From Didymella arachidicola (lineage: Eukaryota; Ascomycota; Dothideomycetes; Pleosporales; Didymellaceae), in the NCBI GenBank assembly GCA_016630955.3, contig CM049997.1, forward strand, positions 930,001 to 994,000: 64,000 nucleotides of DNA. The letters are read 5' to 3'. Every line of letters begins with the position of its first letter. The first letter of the stretch is position 1. The notes beneath the pieces were generated by a model that made no database searches, was not told where the DNA came from, and was given only the letters and a program-made list of their open reading frames with translations. Below are positions 11,964 through 24,250 of the stretch, in pieces. Position numbers and translations under genes: made by a program.

Positions 11964-13199
11964 ATGGGCGTCTCCTCACCAGCTGCGCTGAGCCCACGGC
12001 CAAATGCGCCAGGCGCGCAGTCTGCGATCTCTGATCGAGCCAGAGCCCTTTCGAACCTCTCTCGCGTCACGAAGCCTCCAGCAATGGCTGCGATCACAAG
12101 CAACCCCATCGATGGCGGAGAGGAGGACATGGCCGAGCAGATGAACGCTGCTGTGCGCTCACAATTTGTGTCTGGAGCGCGACTCGGTGAAGGAACATAC
12201 GCTATCGTCTACGCTGGTCATTATCGAACGGACCCTACCAAGCTCGTTGCTATCAAGAAGATCAAGCTCAATGCTGACTTCAAGGACGGTATTGCCATGG
12301 ATGCTATTCGCGAAATCAAGTACCTCTCAGAGCTCTCACACCCGAACATCATCAAGCTGCACGCTGTCTTCAGCACCAAGGATCAGAATCTCTCTCTGGT
12401 ACTTGAGCATCTGCCCCTCGGGGATCTCGAAGGGCTGTGGAAGAACAAGAGCATTACATACAGCGGCGCCGACATCAAAGCTTGGTCCAACATGCTGTGT
12501 CAAGCCATTTGGTTCTGTCATGCCAATAATATTCTCCACCGTGATATCAAGGGCAACAACTTGCTTATCGCCGCAGACAACACCGTGAAGCTGGCCGATT
12601 TCGGACTCGCCCGTTCATTCGCAGATCCTGGCGCGAACATGACTTCGAATGTCATCACCCGTTTCTACCGCCCTCCAGAGCTGCTGTACGGTTGCAAGCA
12701 CTATGCTGGTAACGTCGATATGTGGTCCGTAGGCTGCGTCATCGCTGAGCTTGCGCTGCGCCAGTTCTTCTTGCCCAGCGAGACAGACCTGCAGCAACTT
12801 GCTGTCATCATCGATGTCTTCGGCACACCTACCGAGGAGTCCTGGCCTGGTGTGAGCACATTGCGCTACTACCAGCCACCTCCCACGCGCAGCGCTATCA
12901 AGCTTCCGCAACCGCTGATGTGGTGGAGAGGTCGTCTGCCGTTGCTGGGTGACGATGGCATTGATCTGGTGCGGGGCATGTTGGCTATGGATCCTCAAAA
13001 GCGATTGACCGCCGAGCAAGCGCTTAAGCATCGATACTGGACTTCTGCACCGCGACCTACGAAGAAGGAGAACCTGCCCAACGAGGGGGGTGGCATCAAA
13101 AAGGAGGGCGAGGATCTGAAGAGGAAAGGCGGCGAGACGCCAGCTGGAGCTGGACGCGTTGATAAGGTCGCGCGCAAGCTGGATTTTGGAGGAATGTGA
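11964..13199 (+). CDS. KIN28: Cyclin-dependent kinase of TFIIH (Kin28/CDK7)
   Basis: Phosphorylates the RNA polymerase II C-terminal domain as the kinase of TFIIH. The gene is intronless, with 411 codons from the first ATG. The kinase domain has the glycine loop LGEGTYAIVYAG at 74-85, catalytic Lys98 (VAIKK), a PSTAIRE-equivalent helix AMDAIREIKYL at 111-121 matching the Kin28 version, catalytic loop HRDIKGNN at 192-199, DFG at 212-214, and the activation Thr232 in SNVITRFYRPPELLYG. MWSVGCVIAELALR and the C-terminal lobe are intact. The usual HRDLKPxN has Ile and Gly here. Met41 (12084) or Met56 (12129) could be the real start, since the first 55 residues are low-complexity. The basic C-terminal tail (KVARKLDFGGM) is typical of fungal orthologues. 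Confidence 0.92.
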   Translation: MGVSSPAALSPRPNAPGAQSAISDRARALSNLSRVTKPPAMAAITSNPIDGGEEDMAEQMNAAVRSQFVSGARLGEGTYAIVYAGHYRTDPTKLVAIKKIKLNADFKDGIAMDAIREIKYLSELSHPNIIKLHAVFSTKDQNLSLVLEHLPLGDLEGLWKNKSITYSGADIKAWSNMLCQAIWFCHANNILHRDIKGNNLLIAADNTVKLADFGLARSFADPGANMTSNVITRFYRPPELLYGCKHYAGNVDMWSVGCVIAELALRQFFLPSETDLQQLAVIIDVFGTPTEESWPGVSTLRYYQPPPTRSAIKLPQPLMWWRGRLPLLGDDGIDLVRGMLAMDPQKRLTAEQALKHRYWTSAPRPTKKENLPNEGGGIKKEGEDLKRKGGETPAGAGRVDKVARKLDFGGM

Positions 13200-13952
13200 T
13201 GCAGATACGATCTCGTCCAATCCGACCTAGTCTCTGGCGACTCGGCGCCACGCCCATCCTGGTGACTGAGTATAGTTCCAATGCTGGCCGATCCTAGGAT
13301 GCGTATTGAGTATAATTCACCGGGGGTATAGCAGACACTCGGCTCATGCTATTGTCCAAACGCTCCTACGTGAGTACGTCCTTATCGCTTGCAGAGCACA
13401 AGGACTGGTACGTTTTGAGCAGCATTAGATGTCGCAGTCAAGTCTTCATATGTCGGTCGCGAAATAGCAATCGATCGGGAAGAGATTGAAGAGGACCGAG
13501 GGGTTTCTGTTGGTAGACGAAAGGAAAGAACCATTGTCGACGATGACGTTACTTCATCCCTCACACTCGTTGCGTTCGCCTTCCTCGTCTATTTTGTCTT
13601 CTGTTTCAACAATTGACTGCTTCTCGTTGAACATGCTTGCAGTGCATGGAAGGCCCAAGCCACAAATGTGCGCATTTTCTCACCAATCACCCCGCTTTCA
13701 CCAGTTGGCCTGCAGCGAGGCTGCGCACCCAGCAACCTCAAAGCATCATCCTTTTCTTTACCGCTTCTTTTCAGCATCTATCTTTTTCAACCGCACGCAC
13801 GGATCACATCGTCTGTACCAGGACCGAAATTAGCACTACTGTCGAGATCGAGAACACGAGAGCTTGTACCGGAAATGTCGCCGCCGAATACAAGTCGCTA
13901 GGTATTGTCAGCTTTGCAGTGCATATACCACTTTCCAGGTCCTCGACGCACG
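13200..13952. other. Intergenic region between KIN28 and the HET pseudogene
   Basis: About 0.75 kb with only short, motif-free ORFs. It may contain the former promoter and leader of the HET-domain gene. Confidence 0.4.
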
Positions 13953-16900
13953 ATGCGTTTGCTGCACTGCAGCGAGGATGGTGAACTACGTCTCACCACC
14001 GACATTGTCGGGATGGAAGAAATCCCGCTCTATGCCATCCTTTCGCATACTTGGGAATCAGGTCAGGAAGTAACTTTCCAAGACCTCATAGGCGATGCTG
14101 GACACGAGAAGACTGGCTACAGAAAACTGCAGTTTTGTGTGGAGAAAGCCAACGAGGCCCAGCTGAGCCATCTTTGGATAGACACTTGTTGTATCGATAA
14201 ATCAAACAGTACAGAGTTACAGGAAGCGATCACATCTATGTTCCATTGGTATAGGAATGTGGAGGTCTGCTTTGTCTATCTGACAGACGTCGAGTACAAT
14301 CCAAACTGGCAGGCGGCATTCAGGAACAGCAGATGGTTTACCCGAGGCTGGACGCTTCAAGAGCTCCTTGCTCCAGTCAAGATCAAATTTTACTCCAGGG
14401 AGGGGATTTACCTCGGCGACAGAAGTTCTCTGGAAGAACTCATTGTCAAGATCACACATATTGATCGTCGCGTATTGTAAGGGCACCCAATGTCGAGCTT
14501 TCCCAGCGAAGTCATCCTGCAGTGGGTCAGTAGACGCGGTACTATGCGCGCAGAAGACTCAGCATACTCACTGTTCGGCATTTTTGAAGTATATCTACCC
14601 CTGATTTACGGCGAAGGCCGCACGAATGCCTTCAGACGACTCATGAAAAAGGTGCATGCTCGAGAGATCAGAAGAGTAGCTGGGCAGAAGCAAGAGGCAT
14701 TGAAAGCATCCTCACAGCAGAAACAAATTCTAATGGAATCATTGCGATTCGCCGACATGCACACACGACAGGCAACAATCAAAGATGCCCATCACAAGAC
14801 TTGCAAATGGTTGCTCGACCAGCCCGAATATGTCGATTGGATAGATACAGCAAAAACCGCGGATCACAATGGCTTTCTGTGGATCAGAGCAAAACCTGGC
14901 GCTGGGAAATCGACCTTAATGAAGTTTTTGCTGGGTAGATTCCATAGGGCAAGCGGAGCTCTGACTAATTCGCATGTGTTGGCTTTCTTCTTCAATGCTC
15001 GAGGTCAGTCGCTCGAGCATTCCACACTTGGAACGTATCGGTCTCTCTTATGGCAGATTCTCGAGCTCGCCCCAGAGCTCCTGCAGATATTCGACAACAT
15101 GGAGCACATGAAGGTGAACACGGACTCGAGGGCACTAACCCGGCCCTGAGATGTTATCACTTTACAAAATCTTTTGTGGAAGGCAATATTAGGACTCCCT
15201 CACGCGTCGTTAATTTGTTTTATCGACGCATTAGACGAGTGTGAGGAACAAGAAATTCGCGAGATGATCGATTTCCTGGAAGACCTTGGTGCGCGTGCTG
15301 TACACGCAGGGGTCCGACTTCGGATATGTCTTTCCAGCAGACGCTATCCACATATAACCCTTCGACGTGGGCTAAGCTTCGATCTTCACAGCTGCGAGGG
15401 GCACACACAGGGCATCTCTGTTTATTTTGAGTCGGCGCTTAAGATCGAAAACAAGCCCCTGGCGCTCAGGCTCCGTGCCAGAATTCAAGAGCGCGCTTCA
15501 GGGATATTCATGTGGGTCGTCATTGTTGCTTCCATTCTGAATAGGGAGTACGATCACAGTCGAGTTCATCGACTTGATGAAACACTCGACAGGATACCAA
15601 ACAGATTGAACGATCTCTTTCATGATATTCTCACCCGGGATAGCCATGATATAGAGGATACCGTACGTTGCATCCAGTGGCTGCTCTTTGCAAGGAAGCA
15701 GCTGCATCCTCTCGAGCTGTATTGCGCCATGCTCATTCCCAGCGACTCCAAAAATTCGTCAGTTGTCGATGTCTCTACGCTAACTGGACTCGACGTTGAA
15801 CGATTCATTCTTTCATGCTCAAAGGGTCTTATGGAAGTCACCAAAGCTGCATTTCCCCGGGTACGATTCATTCACGAGACAATCGTTGAGTATCTAAAAT
15901 ATACCTCAGCTTTGAAGTCTATCTCACCGTAGATCGGAGAAAACCTCAAAGGTCAGAGTCATGAGCACCTGAAAATGTGCTGTCTGACATATCTGGAGCT
16001 AGCCGACCGGGACACGGTGGCCTATAGAAACACAATTGGCAATGAGCCCGCTTGGGTGCACACTTACAAACGGAATAACCTCTGCAATTCCCATCCTTTC
16101 CTGAAATATGCAACTTGATACGTATTATATCACGCAGAGAACGTAGCCGAGAATGGTTACAACCAGAAAGTCTTTCTCACCAACTTCCCGCTCACGGTGT
16201 GGACTCGCTTCAATGGTATATGCTCGCCTAACGTGTGATACCACAAAGATGTCAGTCTACTGTACATACTTGCCGCACGCGGCCTACCGTGTCTGGTTGA
16301 AGAAGAGCAGTCGGGGTTCTCGTACTTTGTGAAAGAGAAATTTGTTTTCGGGTCTCCGTTCTCTGCTGCGGCCAAACATAAACACGTTCGCGTCTTACAA
16401 GCATTCGCCGCAGTTCATGCCAAATTGCTCGATCCGAGCAGTGCATTGCGTGAGAGATGTGAAGCTTTTTCGAACGCGGCATTGGAGAGTCCCACGAAGA
16501 ACGCGCAATTGCAGAGTCCCACGGAGGTCGTGCCAGAGGATTACTACTTTGTACCCGTCGCCATCAAGGAGTGGGACTGCTACTTCGATATTCATCAGCT
16601 TGCAAGTCTGCGTGATGAGGTTCTCTTGGAGCTTGCATTGCATACAGCACAGAACGGATCACTCAGTCTGTCATTTAATACAGCGCACCCCCGAACCGGC
16701 GAGACACCGTTGATGCTAGCGGCGCGAGGAGGACGTCAAGAGATTGTTCGAATCCTTTTTGGAGTCAGGTCGGGTCAATCCCAACGCTCAGAATGACTGG
16801 GGCCATACAGCCCTGATCACAGCGGTCCTCAACAACGATGTGGCGATAGCAACGGACCTGATTCGGATTGGCCGCACGGATCCGCGCATCAAGGATATAA

Positions 16901-17094
16901 AAAAGCGTACAGCTCTAGCCTACGCCCGAGAAGAAGGTAACTTAGACATGGTGCAGCTACTATGTGAGGCTGAGACATCTGCAAAACGTCAGGAGGCAAG
17001 AGAAGCAGCTCCGCAGCAGATGGCACAAGCCTGCGGGGACGAGGTTGTCGCCACCTTAATTGGAGCATTTGCAACATCACGGAAATCAAGCTGA
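13953..17094 (+). pseudogene. Decayed HET-NACHT-ankyrin (NLR-like) incompatibility-type gene
   Basis: The remains of one long gene lie almost wholly in a single frame. From 13953 (MRLLHCSEDGELRL) a HET domain follows, with YAILSHTWE, LWIDTCCIDKSNSTELQEAI, WFTRGWTLQELLAP and YGEGRTNAF. Next comes a NACHT-type P-loop (RAKPGAGKST, about 14886-14915), a Walker B (CFIDALDEC, about 15216-15242) and a winged-helix-like segment ending VRFIHETIVEYL. Ankyrin repeats (TPLMLAARGGRQEIV; DWGHTALITAVLNNDVAIA; KKRTALAYAREEGNLDMVQLL) run to the stop at 17094. Coding is broken by in-frame stops at 14478 (TAA), 15147 (TGA), 15930 (TAG), 16116 (TGA) and 16236 (TGA), with recognisable homology continuing through each. 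A one-base frameshift lies at about 16745-16775. Intact relatives act in heterokaryon incompatibility or innate-type recognition. Confidence 0.88.
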
Positions 17095-18092
17095 TAGCTG
17101 CTCCAAGCTCAGGCCCCTAGGCCCCGGGCTCTTGATCTTGCTGCTGCTAGCTGTGCCAGTCATTGGTAGAATGTTCGTGACGCAGTGAGATAGAGTAACA
17201 ACCACGAAATAGACAGCACAAGACAGAACAAAGACCTGGCCTCGATCTTTCACTCACAATAGCATGTCAGCTTCCCTTATCCGGGATTACCCAACGAATC
17301 AGTATGGTCCTGAGGGCGCAGCGGAATAGTCTTACCCATCAGCATCGCTTCACCCGGAGTTACAAACCCAAATGCAAACCTGGCACATGTCAGTCACTCC
17401 CCTCCCGCGGCAACACCCGGAAGAGCAAACGGAGTCAAAATAAGCTTCCCATCGTGGGTCGGGAGCGGCAGCGACTGCCACAGACCCACGAAGCGGGTCC
17501 GAAAACACCCGAACGTTTGTTTTCGCGGCGGGTCAAAGGACCGGAAGCGAACTTGCATGCCACTGCATGGGTCCTGCACATCATGATTGGCGTTATCGGG
17601 GCGCTCTTAAGCCAGGGATAACCGTAGACATGCAGCTGGTGGAGTCCGGGGTCTGATCTGGGGTGGTTTGCTGCTTCGGTGCAGTGGGCCCCGAGGTCAA
17701 CGTCAGGTCTTGGATGTTGCGCTGCATGTTGGTATTGAGATTGCGAGATACACCGAGTAGGAGATGCGGCATTATGAAGACAAGTAGGCTATGGAGTGTA
17801 ATTGTTTGGGCGCTCTCGTGTTGTGTTATGGCCAGTGCGTGTGCGGTGAAGGATGGAGATTCAACAGCGTTAAAATAAATGTAAACATTACGATATTTGA
17901 ACAATATGGCTTGCACTGAGAGAAACATCTGACGCATAGATCAAGGTCGTAATAATACGCATCATTCATTGCTGTTTACCATACTCATTCGTTGCGTAAG
18001 GGAAAGTCATAACAGGTGCCCAGTCCTTGCAGGTATTGCGGACACCCTCATCAAACACGCTTTTACCAGTTTCCAGTCTATTTGACAAAGGT
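17095..18092. other. Intergenic region before pyruvate carboxylase 3' end
   Basis: About 1 kb without a supported gene. ORFs on either strand (for example 17593-17937 minus) lack motifs. Confidence 0.45.
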
Positions 18093-21000
18093 CTATTTGA
18101 CAAGCTTGCAGACCAGATCGCCAGAATCGACGGAGTCGCCCTCGCGGACGGAGAGGCCGCTGACCTTGCCAGAGTGAGGCGCGGAGATGACCATTTCCTG
18201 GATATTTGTTAGGGACTGATTTGACTGATTTAAAGCGCTGAGTAAAACTTACCATCTTCATGGCGCTGAGGATAGCAACAGGGTCGCCCTTCTTGACTTC
18301 GCTGCCATCGTGAACACGAACCTCGACCAACACACCAGACATAGGTGCGCCGACCTGGCTGCTGTCTGTAGGGTCGGCCTTGGGTCTGGAGATGTTCTCG
18401 ATAGCGGCGTGCTGGTCCTCGACAGTGACGGTTCGAGTCTCTCCGTTCATCTCGTAGAAGACCTCACGCAGACCAGTCTGCTCGGACAGGGGACCGACAG
18501 CAAGGAGCTTAAGAATGAGCACCTTACCCTTCTCGAGCTCGACGTGGAACTCCTCGCCAATCTCAGGACGCGATAAGAAGTAGCGCGTAGGCAGGACGGA
18601 CAGGTCACCGTACTTCTGTGTCCACTTCTTGTAGTCCTCGAAGACCTTGGGGTACATGATGGCAGACGCAACGTCGCACTCAGTGGCATCGCCCCACTTG
18701 CTCTTGAGGTCGGTCTTGACCTTAGCAATGTCGATGGGGTCGAGGTACAGACCAGGGCGCTTGTCCATCTTCCTGCGCTCGCGAAGAGCCTGGGAGCGGA
18801 GAGGCTCGGGGAAGCCGCCGTACGGCTGGCCCATCAGACCCTCAAAGAACTCCAGGACTGAAGATGGGAAGTCGAGCTGCTCGGCCTTGCTGAGCACATC
18901 ATCGTAGGAGAGCTTGTTGGAGACCATGAACTGAGCCAGGTCACCAACGACCTTGGAGGTAGGCGTGACCTTGACGATGTCGCCGAGCAAGTCGTTGGCC
19001 TGCTCATAAGCCTTCTTGGTTTGAGCCCACTGCTCACCAAGGCCCTGCTGGGAGGCCTGGAAGATGAGGTTGGTGAGCTGACCACCAGGGATCTCGTGCT
19101 CGTAGACCTCGGGGTCAGGGCCGGTAAGACCAGCCTCGAAGGGCGAGTAGACGAGACGTAGCTGAGCCCAGTACGCATCCAGGTTGCGGATGGCGTGAGC
19201 ATCGAGACCAGCATCAAAATCGGTACCCTCGAGCGAGGCAAGGATGGCACCAATGCTGGGCTGCGAAGTCATACCAGACATGCTGTCAATGGCAGCATCG
19301 ACACCGTCAGCTCCAGCCTCAGCGCAAGCAACCATAGAGGCAACACCGGTACCGGCGGAGTCGTGGGTGTGGACGTGGATGGGAAGGTCAGGGTACTTCT
19401 CGCGGATGGCACCGATCAAGAGACGAGCAGCGCGGGGCTTGAGAACACCTGCCATGTCTTTAATACTGTAGGTAATAATTAGCATGCGTTAAAGAGACGA
19501 AGTTGAGTGAGATGCCTACCCGAGAATGTGAGCGCCCATGCCCACGATCTTCTCGACAACGTTAAGATAATACTCGAGATTGTACTTCTTCTTGGGGTTG
19601 AGCATGTCACCGGAGTAGCAGACAGTACCCTCGGCAACACCACCAGCCTTGAGAACGGCCTTGATACCGACCTCGAGCTGCTCAACATCGTTGAGAGCAT
19701 CGAAGACACGGAAGATATCAACACCGTTCTTCTTGGCCTGCTCACAGAAGTGGAAGATAGCGTTGTCGGGAAGCGAGGAGTACGCAACACCATTGGCTCC
19801 ACGGAGAAGCATCTGAAAGGGGATGTTGGGTACGAGCTTGCGCATCTTCCTCAGGCGGTCCCAAGGATCCTCATACAGGAAGCGCATAGCGACGTCGAAA
19901 GTGGCACCACCCCAGCACTCCAGAGCCCAAGCGTTGGAGTAAGCGTGGCTGGTCTCCTTGGCGATGTTCAGCAGATCAACAGTTCGCACACGTGTGGCAA
20001 GGAGCGACTGGTGAGCATCACGCCATGTGGTGTCCATGATAAGGCAGCCCTTGTTGTTGCGGACGGCCTTAGCAAAAGCCTCAGGACCCTCCTTGAGGAG
20101 GATGTTCCTCCAGCCCTTCTCGCACGGCTTCGAGGTATCGATGACATTGCCGTTCTTGTCGGTGAGCTTGGGAATGGGAACCTCACCTTTGAATCTGGGC
20201 TCACCAATCTGACCCTTGATCTGACTGCCGTTGACGGCGAGATCACCAAGGTACGCCAGCAGCTTCTGAGCACGGTTCTGGGAACCGATGAGGTCGAAGA
20301 GCGCCGGTGTGTCGTCGATGAATGTGGTCCAGCACTGGCCCTCGACGAATGTGGGGTTGGTGAGGAGCTTGATCAGGAAAGGAATGTTGGTCTTGACACC
20401 ACGGATACGGAACTCGACCAGCGCACGAAGCATCTTTCGGCGAGCGATCTCATATGTGGAACCACGGCATGTGCACTTGACCAACATGGAGTCGTAGTGA
20501 GGAGTGATGATGGCACCAGCGAAACCGTTACCTCCCTAGATTTCAAAGTCAGCCTTCACTCAGTCTGGATGTAGTCAGGGTTTTGGCTCACGTCAAGACG
20601 GACACCGTTACCGCCAGCGGAACGGTAAACCTCGATCTTACCAGTGTCTGGAGCGAACGACTGGGAGGGGTCTTCTGTGGTGATACGGCACTGGAAGGCG
20701 AAACCACGTGTGGAGATGTGATCCTGGGTCAGACCGAGCTGCTCGAGAGATGCGCCAGCAGCAATCTGGATCTGAGCGGCAACGATGTCGATACCAGTAA
20801 TCTCCTCGGTAATGGTGTGCTCGACCTGGATACGAGGGTTGATCTCTGTTATCACGTTAGCAGTTGTAGGCCAAACATCCCAATGTGAAGACTATACCAA
20901 TAAAGTAGTAACTAAGCAATCTGTCAGTGGTTTTCTCTACTGAAACGATGGATGGATCACTTACCGGTTCTGCTGGTCAACTAGGAACTCAGCAGTACCA

Positions 21001-22274
21001 GCGTTGCGGTACTTTACGGACTGCGCCAGCCTGACAGCATCAGCCAGGATGGCATCGCGGGTCTCAATGGGCAGGTCCTTGGCAGGAGCAATCTCAACAA
21101 CCTTCTGGTGACGACGCTGCACAGAGCAATCACGCTCGTACAAGTGGACAACATTGCCCTGGTTGTCACCGAGAAGCTGGACCTCAATGTGCTTGGGCTT
21201 GTCGAGGAAGCGCTCGACGAAGACGGTTCCGTTGCCGAAAGCCGACTTCGCTTCTGATGTTGCTCGCTTAAAGGAGTCCTCGAGCTCTTCCTGCTTGCGA
21301 ACAACACGCATACCACGGCCACCACCGCCGAAAGCGGCTTTGATGATGATCGGGAAGCCGAACTCATCAGTGAACGCCTTGACATCCTCATACTTCTCAA
21401 CAGGGTCTGGTGTTCCCGGCACAACGGGGACATTGCACTTGATGGCCAACCGTCTCGCAGAGACCTTGTCGCCAAGTGCGTCGATAGTGTCGGGCGAAGG
21501 TCCTACGAACTAGCAGACTGTAAGCATCCATTGCACCAAGCCATTGCCAATGTGAAATTGCAATCGAAATGAGTCCCAAGATTTTCTTGGGTCGCCGACG
21601 CGCCGCGGTGCAAAGATAGCACAAGAGGGCTGGCTCGGTGGAGCGCCGCCGGCCCCGCTATAGCTTCTTCGAGCACAGATACGCTCAACAGCTGCGATTG
21701 GCACAACGACCCCTCCACCCATTTCGTCATAGGGTAAACAAAGCGGATACTTAGGTAGAACTTACGATCAGACCGGCCGCCTCAACCGCGCGGGCAAAGC
21801 CAGCATTCTCTGACAGGAATCCATAACCAGGGTGGATCATGTTGACATTGTGCTCGACAGCAATCTTGATGATCTCGTCGCCGGCGAGGTAAGCACCGAC
21901 AGGTGTGAACTGCCCGCGCTGGCCGATCTCGTAGGCCTCGTCGGCCTTCTGCCTGTGCATGCTGAGGCGATCCTCATGACTGTAGACTGCGACTGTGTGC
22001 AGCGACAGCTCGTGGGCGGTTCGGAAGATTCTGATGGGGATCTCTCCTCGGTTGGCGACTGGGCGAGCTGTCAGAGGGGCATGGGAGCTTCGGGTGAACC
22101 ATTGAGGCTCGCGGGCTACATACCGAGGAGCTTCTTCAGCTGCATGATTGAGCTGCTTGCTCGCAGCCTATGATGAACTGAGTTTCTGTGGGGGTGGTGC
22201 TCGCCATGCTCATCATCGAAGTCGTTCTCGTCGATGGCGCTCGAGGCGTTCTTGTCAACTGCAAGTGTCGCCAT
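18093..22274 (-). CDS. PYC: Pyruvate carboxylase
   Basis: Biotin- and ATP-dependent carboxylation of pyruvate to oxaloacetate, cytosolic in most fungi. Eight minus-strand exons: 22274-22124, 22058-21766, 21509-20965, 20911-20898, 20845-20592, 20535-19520, 19465-18253, 18197-18093, giving 1196 residues, which is normal. The biotin carboxylase domain carries VANRGEIPIRIF, GFLSENAGFA, AFGGGGRGMR and EINPRIQVEHTITEE. The carboxyltransferase has DTTWRDAHQSLLATRVR and ECWGGATFDVAMRF. The biotinyl domain near the C terminus has AMKM with Lys1161, followed after the last splice by EMVISAPHSGKV. Exon 4 is only 14 nt and supplies the YYFI of the RYYFIEINPR motif. Most introns are 52-65 nt; the second (21510-21765) is 256 nt. 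No mitochondrial presequence is evident. Confidence 0.97.
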
Positions 22275-24250
22275 GCTGGATGACTGCAGTGAGGTATGAG
22301 GTGGAGAGGGGAGGGAGGAATTGAGATGGGGGAGAGTCTGCTGGTTCAAGGGCACAGGGTGAGGGAAACTATATAGGCGGTATCGGACTGGGCCTACGAC
22401 GAGTCACTGGAAGCAGCGCAACTTTAATCCCAAAACAGCGACCTAGGGAAGCTGGAGGGCCAAGACTAGATCGAAACACGCACTTGGGGACCCGCATCTG
22501 ATGTCGTTGTGACCGTCGGCCAGTCTCATGCACGCAAAAGCAACGAAGCCTGTAGCGGGCCACGAATTGGCTAGAGCTCCCCAGTGATGTGCAGCTCGAG
22601 ATAGCTCTGGCGTTGGCCCAACTGCATGGCTTCACTTGAAACCCTTATCTGGGTGGCAGATGAAGCTATCGAAGCTACGATGGCATCCACCCGACGCGAG
22701 CACCCTCAGCAACGACTTACGGAAGCGTGGTCTGGCTCGCAGCCTCCCGGTGAAGCATGCAGTGCTGCTCTGGGCTCTGAGCCCTGAGCTCTGCCCCTCA
22801 CCAGAGCTTCCTGGTAGACCCCGCGCGAACCGGCCCATGCACATAATCCATGCTGTCACGCCCCCTGTAAAAGATATTGCCAAAACCTCAGGAACGCCCC
22901 GCCATGCCCACATGCTGCTGCAAACCCACCCTGGAACCTACCACAGTACACGGGGCGTCGAACAGACATAAAACCTTCTTCCCCCACCCCACGCAGCGCA
23001 CGCACGCAGCGGAGTTTGTGACAGGCAGCCAAGATGATCAACCTTACTGGCCCACTGCTCATCCAAACACTTCCTACACACTGGCGCTTACCGCTCGGTC
23101 CAATTCGACCGCGGCGTACGCATCCCACTCCCGCTCGCCAGCCTCCAACATTCCCTGCGCGCCTACTTGCTCCCTTTTTTCCGTCCCACCACAGTGCGTG
23201 TGTTTGGTATAGCTCGGCAATGTGGACCATTTGCGGAGAAATGCCTCTTCTCCCATGACGAGCGGCGCTTTGCTTCGGCGTCCATCGGTCATCCCAGCAT
23301 AGCCGACTAGCAAGCTCGCGACATCTGCTGATGACCCGAGATAAATTCTCGTTCTGGTAGGCCTCTCCTCTACGTTTCCGTGACATATCCGGTTGTTTTC
23401 CTCCCAGCCATGTCGCGTACCTGCATGGCGTCGAGAACAACTCGGGACAGTGCGCGCTCGCCTTACGCAAGCTTGACCGTCTCGATACGATCTGCGAGTG
23501 CATCACAAACAGTTTCGGTGTTGCCCAGACAGTCGAAACTCCTGGGCGACGTGCCTAGTTTTTCAGGACCCATCTTGCGACCGGTGTGCTTTGCTCGAGA
23601 GCCTCTTCATCTATTGTGTCGGCCTTGTGGGGATTCTCGCGAACAATGAGTCGCTTCAGGCACTAAATGGCTGGATCTGGAAGCTTTCTACGTGAATAAT
23701 TCTGGGACACGACTTGGCGGAGATCATGCAGCGGTGGCTGCGGCTTCGTCAAACATCGCGGATCCGCCCTGCAGCTTGGCCGCCCTTGGCACATCCTTAC
23801 ACCGAGACCGAGCGAAGGCCGTGATGCCGTGATATCAAAATACACATAGCGCATATGACCAGGCCCAGACGTTTTGCAAGTGAGTCAAAGCAAAGTCTCA
23901 AATGGCTGTAGTCGATAGAGCATTGAAGATCTGGTATTGTGCCTCCGGCTAAAAGCCAATCGTAGAGTAGAAGATACCATCCCGCGCGGAGGAGACGGAG
24001 TTCCGAGGAGTTGACGGTATGAGCCATATAATCGAAATATATGCTTTCTTAGCACCGAAGATCGGGAACCAGTATTACACTCATCTAAATAGTACTTTGG
24101 CATCCTTAGTCTTGATCAAGACTAGAAAGAAGACTTTGCAATACCACCCAAGCGTATCACTCCAGTCATGCTCCAGCAACACACTTGTCCGCAGCGTCTC
24201 TTCGAACGCATCTTCCTCCAAAGCCATGAGTACGTCAACATGCTCGAGAC
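22275..24250. other. Large intergenic region upstream of pyruvate carboxylase
   Basis: About 2 kb. The first few hundred bases should be the pyruvate carboxylase promoter and leader. The remaining ORFs (22856-23506 minus, 22636-22971 plus and others) are motif-free and overlap one another on both strands. Confidence 0.4.

Noticed and set aside
14477..14506. GTAAGG...CCCAG that would remove the first stop of the HET gene in frame
   Set aside because: The intron would be only 30 nt, below any other intron here, and would delete residues present in relatives; four more stops and a frameshift remain.
19507..20574. 355-codon plus-strand ORF
   Set aside because: Exact antisense of the pyruvate carboxylase coding exon; it arises from codon bias.
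22856..23506. 216-codon minus-strand ORF upstream of pyruvate carboxylase
   Set aside because: Overlaps several equally long ORFs on the opposite strand; Arg/Gly/Cys-rich and motif-free.
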